From NCBI GenBank assembly GCA_900767405.1, contig CAAFZB010000054.1, forward strand, positions 1-13,943: a stretch of 13,943 nt of DNA, in the 5' to 3' direction. This document shows positions 6,404 through 13,789 of the stretch, one piece after another. The notes below the pieces were generated by a model. That model ran no database searches, was not told the DNA's origin, and worked only from the letters and a program-made list of their open reading frames with translations. The DNA is from Rikenellaceae bacterium (GTDB lineage: Bacteria > Bacteroidota > Bacteroidia > Bacteroidales > UBA932). The first letter of the stretch is position 1; the number at the start of each line of letters is the position of its first letter. A program made the translations under genes and the position numbers.

Positions 6404-7549
6404 TTAGTCAATTCTTGAAGATCCGTTGGAAATCTTTACGTCGTAGATGAGCGGTTCGTGACCAAACTGTGCATTGAACTGCTTTACGGCCTCTTTTACG
6501 AAATCGTCATAGAGTTCATCCTTTACAAGGTTGATGGTGCAGCCTCCGAAGCCGCCGCCCATTACGCGGGAACCGGTAACGCCCATAACACGGGCAAGGC
6601 GGTTGAGAAAGTCGAGCTCGGGGCAGCTCACCTCGTAAAGACGGCTCATCCCGAAATGAGTCTGGTACATCATTTCGCCCACGGTCTCATAGTCGTCCCT
6701 TTCAAGGGCATCGCATACGTCGAGCACCCTCTGTACTTCCCCTATCACATATTCGGCGCGAAGGAAATCTTCCTGAGGAATCTCGCTCCTCACCTCCTCC
6801 AGCCATACTCTCTTGGCATCGCTGAGGAACTCGACCTCGGGATGTTTCCGGCGGATGGCGGCAGCTGCATTCTCACAGGACTCACGTCTCTTGTTATATG
6901 CCGAACTGGCAAGTTCGTGCTTTACCTTGGTGTCAACCAGCACCAGCCTGTAACCCTTGGGATTGAACGGGAAATATTTGTATTCCATAGTCTTGCAGTC
7001 CAGCCTTATGAGACAGCCCGTCTTTCCCATACAGGAAGCAAACTGATCCATAATGCCACACTTCACGCCACAGTAATTGTGCTCGGTGCTCTGTCCTATG
7101 CGTGCAAGCTCAAGCTTGTCTATTCCATTGGAGAAAATCTCGTTTATCGCATATGCGAAGCAGCTTTCCAGAGCCGCCGAAGAAGACAGGCCTGCGCCAA
7201 GAGGCACATCTCCTGCGAACACTGCGTCGAAACCGCCCACCTTGCCGCCTCTCTTGATTGTCTCGCGGCATACTCCGAACACGTATCTCGCCCACTGGTA
7301 TTCCGGCTTGTCGGCCTCTTCGAGACCGAATTCGCAATCCTGCGCGTAATCTATCGAGTATAGCCGGACTTTGTCTGTACCGTTGGGATTGATTGCAGCC
7401 ATAATGCCTTTGTCTATGGCACCCGGGAAAACATATCCGCCATTATAGTCCGTGTGCTCTCCGATAAGGTTGATACGGCCACCGGAGAAGTACAGCCCGA
7501 ATTCATTTCCAAAAAGTTCCTTGAATTTGGAGGTTACTTTATTTTTCAT
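6404..7549 (-). CDS. galK: Galactokinase
   Basis: Cytosolic GHMP-family kinase (381 aa, normal length) that phosphorylates alpha-D-galactose at C1 with ATP, first committed step of the Leloir pathway. The galactokinase signature GRINLIGEHTDYNGG (24-38, with R25) is intact, as are the ATP loop VPLGAGLSSSAALE (114-127), the catalytic Asp in CGIMDQFAS (D167) and the third GHMP motif MGGGFGG (330-336). The specific signature argues for galactose rather than homoserine, mevalonate or MurNAc. It is the first gene of the seven-gene minus-strand operon and has no Shine-Dalgarno; a candidate promoter lies 24 bases upstream. No galM, galT or galE is visible, so the rest of the pathway must be elsewhere. 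Confidence 0.95.
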   Translation of the reverse strand: MKNKVTSKFKELFGNEFGLYFSGGRINLIGEHTDYNGGYVFPGAIDKGIMAAINPNGTDKVRLYSIDYAQDCEFGLEEADKPEYQWARYVFGVCRETIKRGGKVGGFDAVFAGDVPLGAGLSSSAALESCFAYAINEIFSNGIDKLELARIGQSTEHNYCGVKCGIMDQFASCMGKTGCLIRLDCKTMEYKYFPFNPKGYRLVLVDTKVKHELASSAYNKRRESCENAAAAIRRKHPEVEFLSDAKRVWLEEVRSEIPQEDFLRAEYVIGEVQRVLDVCDALERDDYETVGEMMYQTHFGMSRLYEVSCPELDFLNRLARVMGVTGSRVMGGGFGGCTINLVKDELYDDFVKEAVKQFNAQFGHEPLIYDVKISNGSSRID

Positions 7550-7573
7550 ATTCGATGTGGTTTTGCATTCTTA

Positions 7574-7581
7574 CAAATATA
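7574..7581 (-). promoter_or_regulatory. Candidate -7 promoter box for the galK operon
   Basis: The minus strand reads TATATTTG, an exact fit to the Bacteroidota -7 consensus TAnnTTTG, 24 bases upstream of the galK ATG. I see no good TTTG -33 box at the usual spacing, so the call rests on one box and position. An AT-rich stretch surrounds it. Confidence 0.5.
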
Positions 7582-7596
7582 ATAAAATTATTTCAC

Positions 7597-7604
7597 TACT
7601 TTTG
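7597..7604 (+). promoter_or_regulatory. Candidate -7 promoter box for the outer-membrane barrel gene
   Basis: The plus strand reads TACTTTTG followed by C, an exact fit to TAnnTTTG, 24 bases upstream of the ATG at 7629. The -33 region has no clear TTTG at the expected distance (nearest TTTTG at 7561-7565 is too far). It faces away from the galK box, so the two start sites would be divergent. Confidence 0.55.
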
Positions 7605-7628
7605 CACAGGTGCTTAACAATTCAGCTT

Positions 7629-10562
7629 ATGAAAAAGTTCCTTTTTGCAATAGCCGTTCTTGCGCTCTTCGGCGAGGTGGCGAATGCCCAGATTCTCATC
7701 AACTCAGACACCTTCCGCAGCACGGAATACGACGTGGCCGTAACCGTGCTTGATTCTGCAAACGATGCCCCGATGAGCTTTGTCTCGGTATATCTGCGCG
7801 CCAAGGGAGACACCCTCATCACAAACTTCGCGCTCTCGGACTCCACGGGAAAGGCGAAGCTCCCCGAAGTCAACCGCGGTTCATATATTCTGGTTGCCGA
7901 GATGCTTGGCTATGAGACCTTCGAAAAGGAAGTCTATATTGCAAAGGACGACGACAAGCTTGCCGTCATACGTATGAGCGAAAGCCTGAATTATATCGAC
8001 GCGGCCTCCATATCGGCCGTAGGCAATCCCATCGAAATACGCCAGGACACTATAATCTACAACGCTTCTTCCTATAAGGTGGGAAGCAATGCAATGCTGG
8101 AGGATCTCCTTAAGAAGATGCCGGGCATCGAGGTCAAGGACGGCAGCGTCAAGGTCAACGGCGAAGTTGTCAACCGAATCACGGTAGGCGGCCGCACCTT
8201 CTTCTTCGACGACAAATCGATGGCGCTCAAGAATCTTCCCGCCAAGATAGTGGACAAGATAAAAGTGATTGACAAAAAGAACGAAACCGCCGAGTTCACA
8301 GGGATAGTCCAGGAAAGGGAAAAAGTCCTGGACGTAGAAGTGAAAAAAGAATTCAGCAAAGGGTGGTTCGGCAACGTTTCGGGTTCCGGAGGAACGTCAC
8401 TGTCCAAAACCGACAATGCCGACGACAGGCTTATCGCAAAGCGGGATTTCCTGTACCAGGGCAACGCCATGGCGTCTTATTACAACGACACCGACCAGCT
8501 CACCCTTGTAGGGAACGCCTATAACGTTACTTCCAGCACAGACTATATGCTGTACACCATCAACAATGACGGAGAGGAGCATCCGCGCGGGGGCCTCCCG
8601 CTGTACACCCAGCTTGGAGCTAACTACAATACGGTAAAGGCAAAAGACCTGGAGTTCAACTCAATGGCCAACTACAAGCACGCGGTATCAGATGTCAAGT
8701 CATCGAACCGCCGCACCACATTCCTTACAGGGGGCGACGAGCAGAAAAACGACAATACAAGTTCCGACATCTTCGGGGAGCATACGGGCGAAGTGATACT
8801 CGAGCTCAAGAACAAGGCCCGGGAGAAGTTCCTGTTCTTCGTCAAGGAACAGGTCACCTTCAATGCGGCAGACCGTACCACGGGAAACGAAAGTTTCAAT
8901 TCCGACAAGACCGGAACCCTGAATTCATCTGTATCCAACACCTACCTCAAATCGAATTTCTGGCTCAGCCGCACAGACCTCTCCCTTGGTTGGAAGAAAC
9001 TGGGCAAAGACCGCAGGGCCATAACCGTTGACGGGGCCTTCTTCGTCAACGGCAAGTCATCGGGCAGCAAGGAATTCTCAAAAACCTGGTTCGGCACCGG
9101 AGGCTCGCCCCATCTCAAGGACCTATACTACAAAGGCGACAACAGGGAACTGGGATACAAGCTCAATTTCTCTTATATAGAACCCCTTTCCGAAGCCTGG
9201 TCCCTGGCCGCATCGGTCAACAGCTTCGCCACGTTCAAGGACAGCAGGAAGAATGCCTTCGACCGCACGGAAGGGGAATCCCAGTTTACCCCCACAATAG
9301 ACGACGCCCACTGTTTCACCAGGGCCAACGACTATTACTCGTCCCTGATGGACAACGACTACCTATATATTAAGGAGCGTCTTGAAGGCCAGTACAGCAA
9401 GGGAAACGTAAACCTGCAGTTCGGCGCCAGCCTGCAAGAGACCTACAACAGGACCTATTCCAAGGCCCTCGGTGTAGAACAGACCACAGGAGAACGCGAA
9501 TGGCTCCTGGACTGGGCCCCGTTCCTTCAGTTCCGTTACAGGAAAGACCAGCAGTACCTGTCGGCCAGCTATTCGGGAAGTTCCACCCAGCAGTCACCTT
9601 CCCAGATGATGCCGGTACTCAACGTTGCAGTTCCGACGAGCCTCAGTATGGGTAATGTTTATCTGCTTCCGTCTTTCAGCAACAGCGCCACTGTTTCCTA
9701 CAACATCTCCAACAAGAAAAATTTCTCCCACTTCTATATCTACGGACGCGCGGGAATGGTCGACAGAGGGATTGTGAGTGCCAGCTGGTTCGATTCCAAG
9801 GGTGTGTCCTACCGGATTCCCGTCAACACACGCAAGCCTTCGCTGAACTGCTTTGCTTCCTTCCAGTGGGGAATGCCTCTGAACGAATCCAAGACCTTGA
9901 GCATCAACATTGGCCCGTCATTCGACTATAACAGGGCCATAAGTTACCAGAGCCCTGGCAGGCTTGCCGCCCTGGACCCGGACTCCTTCGACTATTATGC
10001 GTTTATGAGGGATTTCTGGGGCTCCGATTCTTCCGGAGAGATATTCTACAGTGGCAAAAGCGGATTCAGGGAAAGTCTTACGAACCGGTTCAACACCAGC
10101 CTCAATTTAAGTCTTTCGTATAGCGGAGAGCATATAAGCGTGGGAGTTTATCTTATGGGCTCAAACTCGGTGTCGAGGTACAGTCTTGACAGCTCTGCCA
10201 ACCAGAACCTTTGGACAATAGGACCTTATATCGACATTCAGTACCAAAGCGAAAAAGGCTTGAACATAGGCACGTCGTGCAATTCCACCTTCTATTTCGG
10301 ATACGCCGACGGCGCCAGAAAGCCGTTCACCAACTGGAGCGCCAGCATAAGCAAGGACATAAAGGCCTTCAACATAGGGCTCAAGGTAGACAACATCCTG
10401 AATCAGAACAACTTTGTTCATACAATGACCGAAAACTACGTCCAGGACAGCTATCACACCTCCTTCGGACGCTTCTTCCTCATTTCCCTGAAGTACAACT
10501 TCGGCAAGCTTAACCAGGCCAGGAGCGGCTCAGCGCAGATGGCGGCGTTCAGGATGAATTAA
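7629..10562 (+). CDS. Outer-membrane beta-barrel protein with carboxypeptidase-regulatory-like and plug domains
   Basis: A 977-aa TonB-dependent-receptor-like protein. Residues 1-20 form a clear signal peptide ending ANA before Q21. A carboxypeptidase-regulatory-like beta-sandwich spans about 34-117 (with GSYILVAEMLGYETF), then a plug-like domain of about 125-225 with the pattern DTIIYNASSYKVG and DLLKKMPGIEV, then a barrel of alternating strands rich in Tyr, Ser and Asn to the C-terminus. This order is that of the outer membrane beta-barrel family (OMP_b-brl_3 type), not of SusC: no SusD partner follows. Ligand unknown. The frame is open back to 7452, but that extension has no signal peptide and crosses galK, so ATG 7629 (MKKFLFAI) is the start. 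No Shine-Dalgarno is present. The 3' end overlaps the convergent lipoprotein gene by 4 bases. Confidence 0.88.
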   Translation: MKKFLFAIAVLALFGEVANAQILINSDTFRSTEYDVAVTVLDSANDAPMSFVSVYLRAKGDTLITNFALSDSTGKAKLPEVNRGSYILVAEMLGYETFEKEVYIAKDDDKLAVIRMSESLNYIDAASISAVGNPIEIRQDTIIYNASSYKVGSNAMLEDLLKKMPGIEVKDGSVKVNGEVVNRITVGGRTFFFDDKSMALKNLPAKIVDKIKVIDKKNETAEFTGIVQEREKVLDVEVKKEFSKGWFGNVSGSGGTSLSKTDNADDRLIAKRDFLYQGNAMASYYNDTDQLTLVGNAYNVTSSTDYMLYTINNDGEEHPRGGLPLYTQLGANYNTVKAKDLEFNSMANYKHAVSDVKSSNRRTTFLTGGDEQKNDNTSSDIFGEHTGEVILELKNKAREKFLFFVKEQVTFNAADRTTGNESFNSDKTGTLNSSVSNTYLKSNFWLSRTDLSLGWKKLGKDRRAITVDGAFFVNGKSSGSKEFSKTWFGTGGSPHLKDLYYKGDNRELGYKLNFSYIEPLSEAWSLAASVNSFATFKDSRKNAFDRTEGESQFTPTIDDAHCFTRANDYYSSLMDNDYLYIKERLEGQYSKGNVNLQFGASLQETYNRTYSKALGVEQTTGEREWLLDWAPFLQFRYRKDQQYLSASYSGSSTQQSPSQMMPVLNVAVPTSLSMGNVYLLPSFSNSATVSYNISNKKNFSHFYIYGRAGMVDRGIVSASWFDSKGVSYRIPVNTRKPSLNCFASFQWGMPLNESKTLSINIGPSFDYNRAISYQSPGRLAALDPDSFDYYAFMRDFWGSDSSGEIFYSGKSGFRESLTNRFNTSLNLSLSYSGEHISVGVYLMGSNSVSRYSLDSSANQNLWTIGPYIDIQYQSEKGLNIGTSCNSTFYFGYADGARKPFTNWSASISKDIKAFNIGLKVDNILNQNNFVHTMTENYVQDSYHTSFGRFFLISLKYNFGKLNQARSGSAQMAAFRMN

Positions 10563-12385
10563 TTTGTTCCGCCGATAGTAAGGATTCTGAGTTTGTCCTT
10601 AAGGACCCCTTTATAGTGGTCCTGGGAATCGCTTATCATAAGTACGGTCTGCTTTCCTCCAACCACCGGTCCGAATCCTATGCCCTCGTAATTGGAATAA
10701 TTCAGGGCCGAATAGAACGTATCGCTAAGCACAAGCCTCTTGGAAAGGATGCCGCCTTTATCGTTCACAGGATCCACCTCATACACCTTAATATATACTA
10801 TGGAATACAGACCTATTTCCAGGACATTGCCATTGGGAATATGAGCCTCTCTTTCAAGCACAAGCAGTTTCCCGTCATCCAGCGCAAGAATGTCGGGAAC
10901 GCCGAATGCATAGACAGAAGCCGTGGTCTGGTCTTCCTGGGGCGTGTCCATAAGGTAGAAGAACCGCTCCGAGGGCTGCAGGTCGTTCCCGAAACTCTGA
11001 AGCCTGAGCAGCATTCTGCCAGATGGGACATATTCCTTGTCCCGGGAAATATTATGCTCGGTGGTTGTCCAGAATTTTCCGGTGACTGCGTTGTATGCCA
11101 GACTTTCGAACCCGAAGTTCCCGGTGGTCTGTCCCTGTTTCATATCGTCGGGAACGGCAAGTTCCCGCCCTGTGGGATATCCGTTCATATCGTATTCCAG
11201 AATACGCTGGTCTCCCTCGGCCGCAACGAACAGAGTACCCTGTCCGTCTCCGGGGAAATAAGCTATTCCTTCCGGTTCCCTGTGATTCTGGGCAGAGGCC
11301 GTCCCTTCGGGAATCTCGCAGGATAACCCGCTTATGCCATAGTTGCTCTCAATCTTGAAATTCAGGAAAACGATTCCTCCGCCGTTCCTGTTGTCGTGCA
11401 CAACCGCATAGCGGTTTTCCCCAACTTTCGTTATGCCCGAGAACTGCCCGGTGATGTCCAACTCAAGATTATGGACAGCCCTGGATGTAAGAGTGACGGT
11501 TTTGGGAGCCGCATTGGTAAACTTGACCATATCGAGTTCCCACCTGTATGCCTTGCCGCTTTTCAGGTTCTTCCCGTCCATTCTGGAAGTGTACAGATTC
11601 CCCTTGGCGTCCTTCATTACGGCGGCAATGTCATTGGAACTGAAATCCTGCGGAGCGAACGGTACCCAGAGCATTGACCTGTCCCCTTTCTTCGAGGCGC
11701 CGATTCCTGTAAGCGGAATAGTTGTGACCGTCTTGCCGGCTTCCGGTTTCCAGGTCCCGGTCATTATGTTCAGGCTTCCTCCGGGAACTATTCCTTCATA
11801 AGTAGGCAGCAAGTCCATCGAAACGGGACTGACGGCTTCGGGGAAATTGCAGCCCAGTCTTGCAAAGCTGCTGAAATGCGAGAAGGCGAAAGAAGCTCCG
11901 CCGTTAACCGTTGCCTCGGCCGACGCATACAGCGGATCATAGGCCAGGATGTCCGAGACGTTGCCGGGACCGCTGACCTCCCGCCCCTCATAGGAGATTC
12001 CAACCTTGGACGGGTCCGATTTGCCTCCGTCATAAGGATACAGCGCATAATATGTATCACCGGGAGTCAGCGCGAACCCCTGTCCGTCAAAAGTGGCGCT
12101 CTGCATTCCACCGCCTCCCTTGAGGGAATAGCGGGAAAAACCTCCGTCAGAAGAATATACCCCTACGGTATCCTTCTCTGACCATTTGAAAGACAGGCCG
12201 GACAGTTCGTCGGATGAAACCTGCGTTCGGGTAATATCGGCGAACTCGATGTCCTCCACCTGCATCTTCACCTCGGAGGACTGCTCCTGCAAAGGCTTGG
12301 GAGCATTATGGGAGAATCTTGACTTAGAGCAGGCTACGGCTGCAAGTCCCATAAGGACCAGCATTGCTTTATTTACGTTTTTCAT
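10559..12385 (-). CDS. Lipoprotein with fimbrillin-like N-terminal region and esterase-like phytase-type propeller
   Basis: A 608-aa lipoprotein (lipobox AVAC, C19). Residues about 45-290 resemble Bacteroidales fimbrillin/Mfa-like proteins: ADITRTQ (about 49-55), LSFKWSEKDTVGVYSSDGG (64-82), YYALYPYDGG, and FAFSHFSSFARL (167-178). From about 295 to 608 the sequence looks like the esterase-like activity of phytase family: recurring blade motifs NHREPEGIAY (367-376), GFESLAY (425-431) and NYEGIGFGP near the end, each with the Glu-Gly/Ser pair typical of this propeller. The usual family members are the propeller alone, so this reads as a domain fusion. Function is not known; a surface or periplasmic phosphoester-related role is only inference. 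The residues after Cys (SKSRFS) are not the acidic surface-export signal of some Bacteroidota. Its start overlaps a 48-codon ORF by ATGA. Confidence 0.82.
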   Translation of the reverse strand: MKNVNKAMLVLMGLAAVACSKSRFSHNAPKPLQEQSSEVKMQVEDIEFADITRTQVSSDELSGLSFKWSEKDTVGVYSSDGGFSRYSLKGGGGMQSATFDGQGFALTPGDTYYALYPYDGGKSDPSKVGISYEGREVSGPGNVSDILAYDPLYASAEATVNGGASFAFSHFSSFARLGCNFPEAVSPVSMDLLPTYEGIVPGGSLNIMTGTWKPEAGKTVTTIPLTGIGASKKGDRSMLWVPFAPQDFSSNDIAAVMKDAKGNLYTSRMDGKNLKSGKAYRWELDMVKFTNAAPKTVTLTSRAVHNLELDITGQFSGITKVGENRYAVVHDNRNGGGIVFLNFKIESNYGISGLSCEIPEGTASAQNHREPEGIAYFPGDGQGTLFVAAEGDQRILEYDMNGYPTGRELAVPDDMKQGQTTGNFGFESLAYNAVTGKFWTTTEHNISRDKEYVPSGRMLLRLQSFGNDLQPSERFFYLMDTPQEDQTTASVYAFGVPDILALDDGKLLVLEREAHIPNGNVLEIGLYSIVYIKVYEVDPVNDKGGILSKRLVLSDTFYSALNYSNYEGIGFGPVVGGKQTVLMISDSQDHYKGVLKDKLRILTIGGTN

Positions 12386-12528
12386 AGGTCTGCGTCCTCC
12401 AGTCCGCTTTCCCAGGGAACGGGGAAGATATCCCCGGTAACCGGAGATTCAACCATAATGGTATCGGTCCTGAGGTTTATCGTGAGCGCCTCGGGAGATA
12501 CATACTTTATTTTCAAATTCAGGTTCAT
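12382..12528 (-). CDS. Small 48-aa ORF translationally coupled to the fimbrillin-like lipoprotein
   Basis: ATG at 12528 opens a 48-codon frame. It begins MNLNLKIKYVSPEALTINLR, has a central VESPVTGDIFPVPWESG and ends with the acidic tail LEDADL. The stop TGA overlaps the lipoprotein ATG as ATGA. There is no signal peptide and no membrane helix. The case for a real gene is the overlap, the lack of any other explanation for the 143 bases upstream of the lipoprotein, and the position just behind an AT-rich region. I do not recognise a named family. Short acidic ORFs in front of fimbrillin-like lipoprotein genes occur in Bacteroidales as far as I remember, but I cannot check this. Function unknown: it could be a coupling leader, a chaperone-like or a cell-surface accessory peptide. 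Confidence 0.6.
   Translation of the reverse strand: MNLNLKIKYVSPEALTINLRTDTIMVESPVTGDIFPVPWESGLEDADL
12396..12400 (-). promoter_or_regulatory. Possible Shine-Dalgarno of the lipoprotein, inside the small ORF
   Basis: The minus strand reads GGAGG, with 10 bases between it and the lipoprotein ATG at 12385. The spacing is at the long end of the useful range. It falls in codons for Leu-Glu-Asp of the small ORF, so it could be coincidental. Confidence 0.35.
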
Positions 12529-12595
12529 ATTGACAAATTTAGCACAAATTATCTAATTTAATTTATAACTTGCACACGAATCCGAAAAAGGGAGA
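12529..12595. promoter_or_regulatory. AT-rich divergent intergenic region, likely two opposing promoters
   Basis: These 67 bases separate the small ORF (-) from the methyltransferase (+) and are far richer in A/T than their flanks. On the minus strand TAAATTTG (12541-12534) fits the TAnnTTTG -7 box exactly but would leave almost no leader before the ATG at 12528. On the plus strand TATAACTTG (12564-12572) resembles the box with one extra spacer base. Neither has a convincing -33 box. Confidence 0.35.
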
Positions 12596-13780
12596 ATGGG
12601 AAAACAGGGAAAAAGCACCTTTGCCCAGATATTGCAGGCGGCAAAGGACGAGCCTTTCAGGCGGATGGCCGCGAAGGTTCCGCAATGGGCCGGAGTCGAA
12701 GGCCTGCTCTACCCCACCCTGCTGTGCACCGAGCAGTGCTCCGGCAGCGTTGCAGCATTGCTCAAGGCAAAAGAAGCGGCCGCATTGTGCCCGGACTCCG
12801 GATTTGAGGTTGCCGACCTCACTGCCGGAATAGGCGTTGACTGCTGGGCGTTCTCCACGGCGGCCGCGCGGGTACTTCACAACGAGCGCGACCCCCGCCT
12901 GGGCGCGGCCGCCAGGCACAACTTCTCCTTGCTCGGACTGTCCGGCATCGAATTCTCAAACGTCGAGCTCACGCCCGAAACGGTCGAGCCTCTGCTGGGG
13001 GCCTTCTTCACAACGCCCCACCCATCGGCCCGAATCTGTTACCTGGACCCGGCAAGACGCTCATCCACAGGGTCAAAGGTATTCCGAATCAAAGACTGCA
13101 GCCCCAATATCCTGGAACTGCTGCCCGTTCTCTTGAGGCACGCCCGCTTCGCAATGATAAAGCTCTCCCCTATGGCGGACATCGACCTCTGCGTCAGGGA
13201 ACTTAACGGCTGCGCAACAGAAGCCGGGACAGGAATAGTTAAAAAAGTAATATGCTCGGGAGCCGTTGGAGAATGCAAGGAACTCCTGTTCATACTGGAC
13301 CGCGAGCACAACGCCGAGCCGGTTATCCAGGTGCGGGAAGACGGCTTTGAATTCAGCTTCACAAGGGACGAAGAGAAAAACGCGCAGGCCATTTTATGCG
13401 CCCGGGCACCTCTTGCCTCCGAATATCTTTTCGAACCCGGGAAAGCCCTTTCCAAAGCCGGCGCATTCAAGCTTACGAGCCAGCGGTTCAGGCTCGAAAA
13501 ACTGGATTCTTCCACCCAGCTGTATTGTAGCGGGGTCCCTGTACCTGAACTGTCGCAAGCGGGAAAATGGTTCAAGATTCTGGAAACGTCAGAATTCTGC
13601 GGAGCAAGTATCAGAGACTTCTCAAAGCGCTATCCACAATGCGAAATTTCCGCCCGCAATCTCCCGGTTTCAAGTGACGAACTCCGTACAAAAATGAATG
13701 CCGCCGCAGGGGGCGACATCCATATCTTCGCAACACTTGCAAACGGCCGGCGCATCCTTCTCGCCACCAAGCGGCTTTGA
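12596..13780 (+). CDS. THUMP-like class I SAM-dependent methyltransferase
   Basis: A 394-aa cytosolic methyltransferase of a family frequent in Bacteroidota that carries a C-terminal THUMP-like domain. SAM-binding motif I reads VADLTAGIGVD (about 72-82); the ARVLHNERDP strand (about 91-100) holds the acidic residue for the SAM ribose; the motif IV position reads YLDPARR (149-155) and is followed by MIKLSPMADID (about 187-197). The C-terminal part has EPGKALSKAGAFK (about 279-291) and LDSSTQLYCSG, family marks of the THUMP-like region. RNA is the likely substrate, by THUMP analogy, but the target is unknown. The N-terminus before the WAGVEGLLYP segment is only about 30 residues, shorter than I expect for homologues. 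GGAG lies only one base before the ATG, too close to be a proper ribosome binding site. A palindromic repeat array begins 10 bases after the stop. Confidence 0.85.
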   Translation: MGKQGKSTFAQILQAAKDEPFRRMAAKVPQWAGVEGLLYPTLLCTEQCSGSVAALLKAKEAAALCPDSGFEVADLTAGIGVDCWAFSTAAARVLHNERDPRLGAAARHNFSLLGLSGIEFSNVELTPETVEPLLGAFFTTPHPSARICYLDPARRSSTGSKVFRIKDCSPNILELLPVLLRHARFAMIKLSPMADIDLCVRELNGCATEAGTGIVKKVICSGAVGECKELLFILDREHNAEPVIQVREDGFEFSFTRDEEKNAQAILCARAPLASEYLFEPGKALSKAGAFKLTSQRFRLEKLDSSTQLYCSGVPVPELSQAGKWFKILETSEFCGASIRDFSKRYPQCEISARNLPVSSDELRTKMNAAAGGDIHIFATLANGRRILLATKRL

Positions 13781-13789
13781 CAGCCCTCC

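Noticed and set aside
6458..7363. 301-codon plus-strand frame opposite galK
   Set aside because: All galactokinase motifs are intact on the minus strand; the antisense product has no recognisable family features.
6404..7549. MurNAc kinase instead of galactokinase, given the NamZ neighbour
   Set aside because: The galactokinase-specific N-terminal signature is intact; the Tannerella MurNAc kinase MurK belongs, as I recall, to a different kinase family.
7452..7628. 59-codon N-terminal extension of the barrel protein
   Set aside because: The extension runs antisense through galK and the promoter region; a proper signal peptide starts at 7629.
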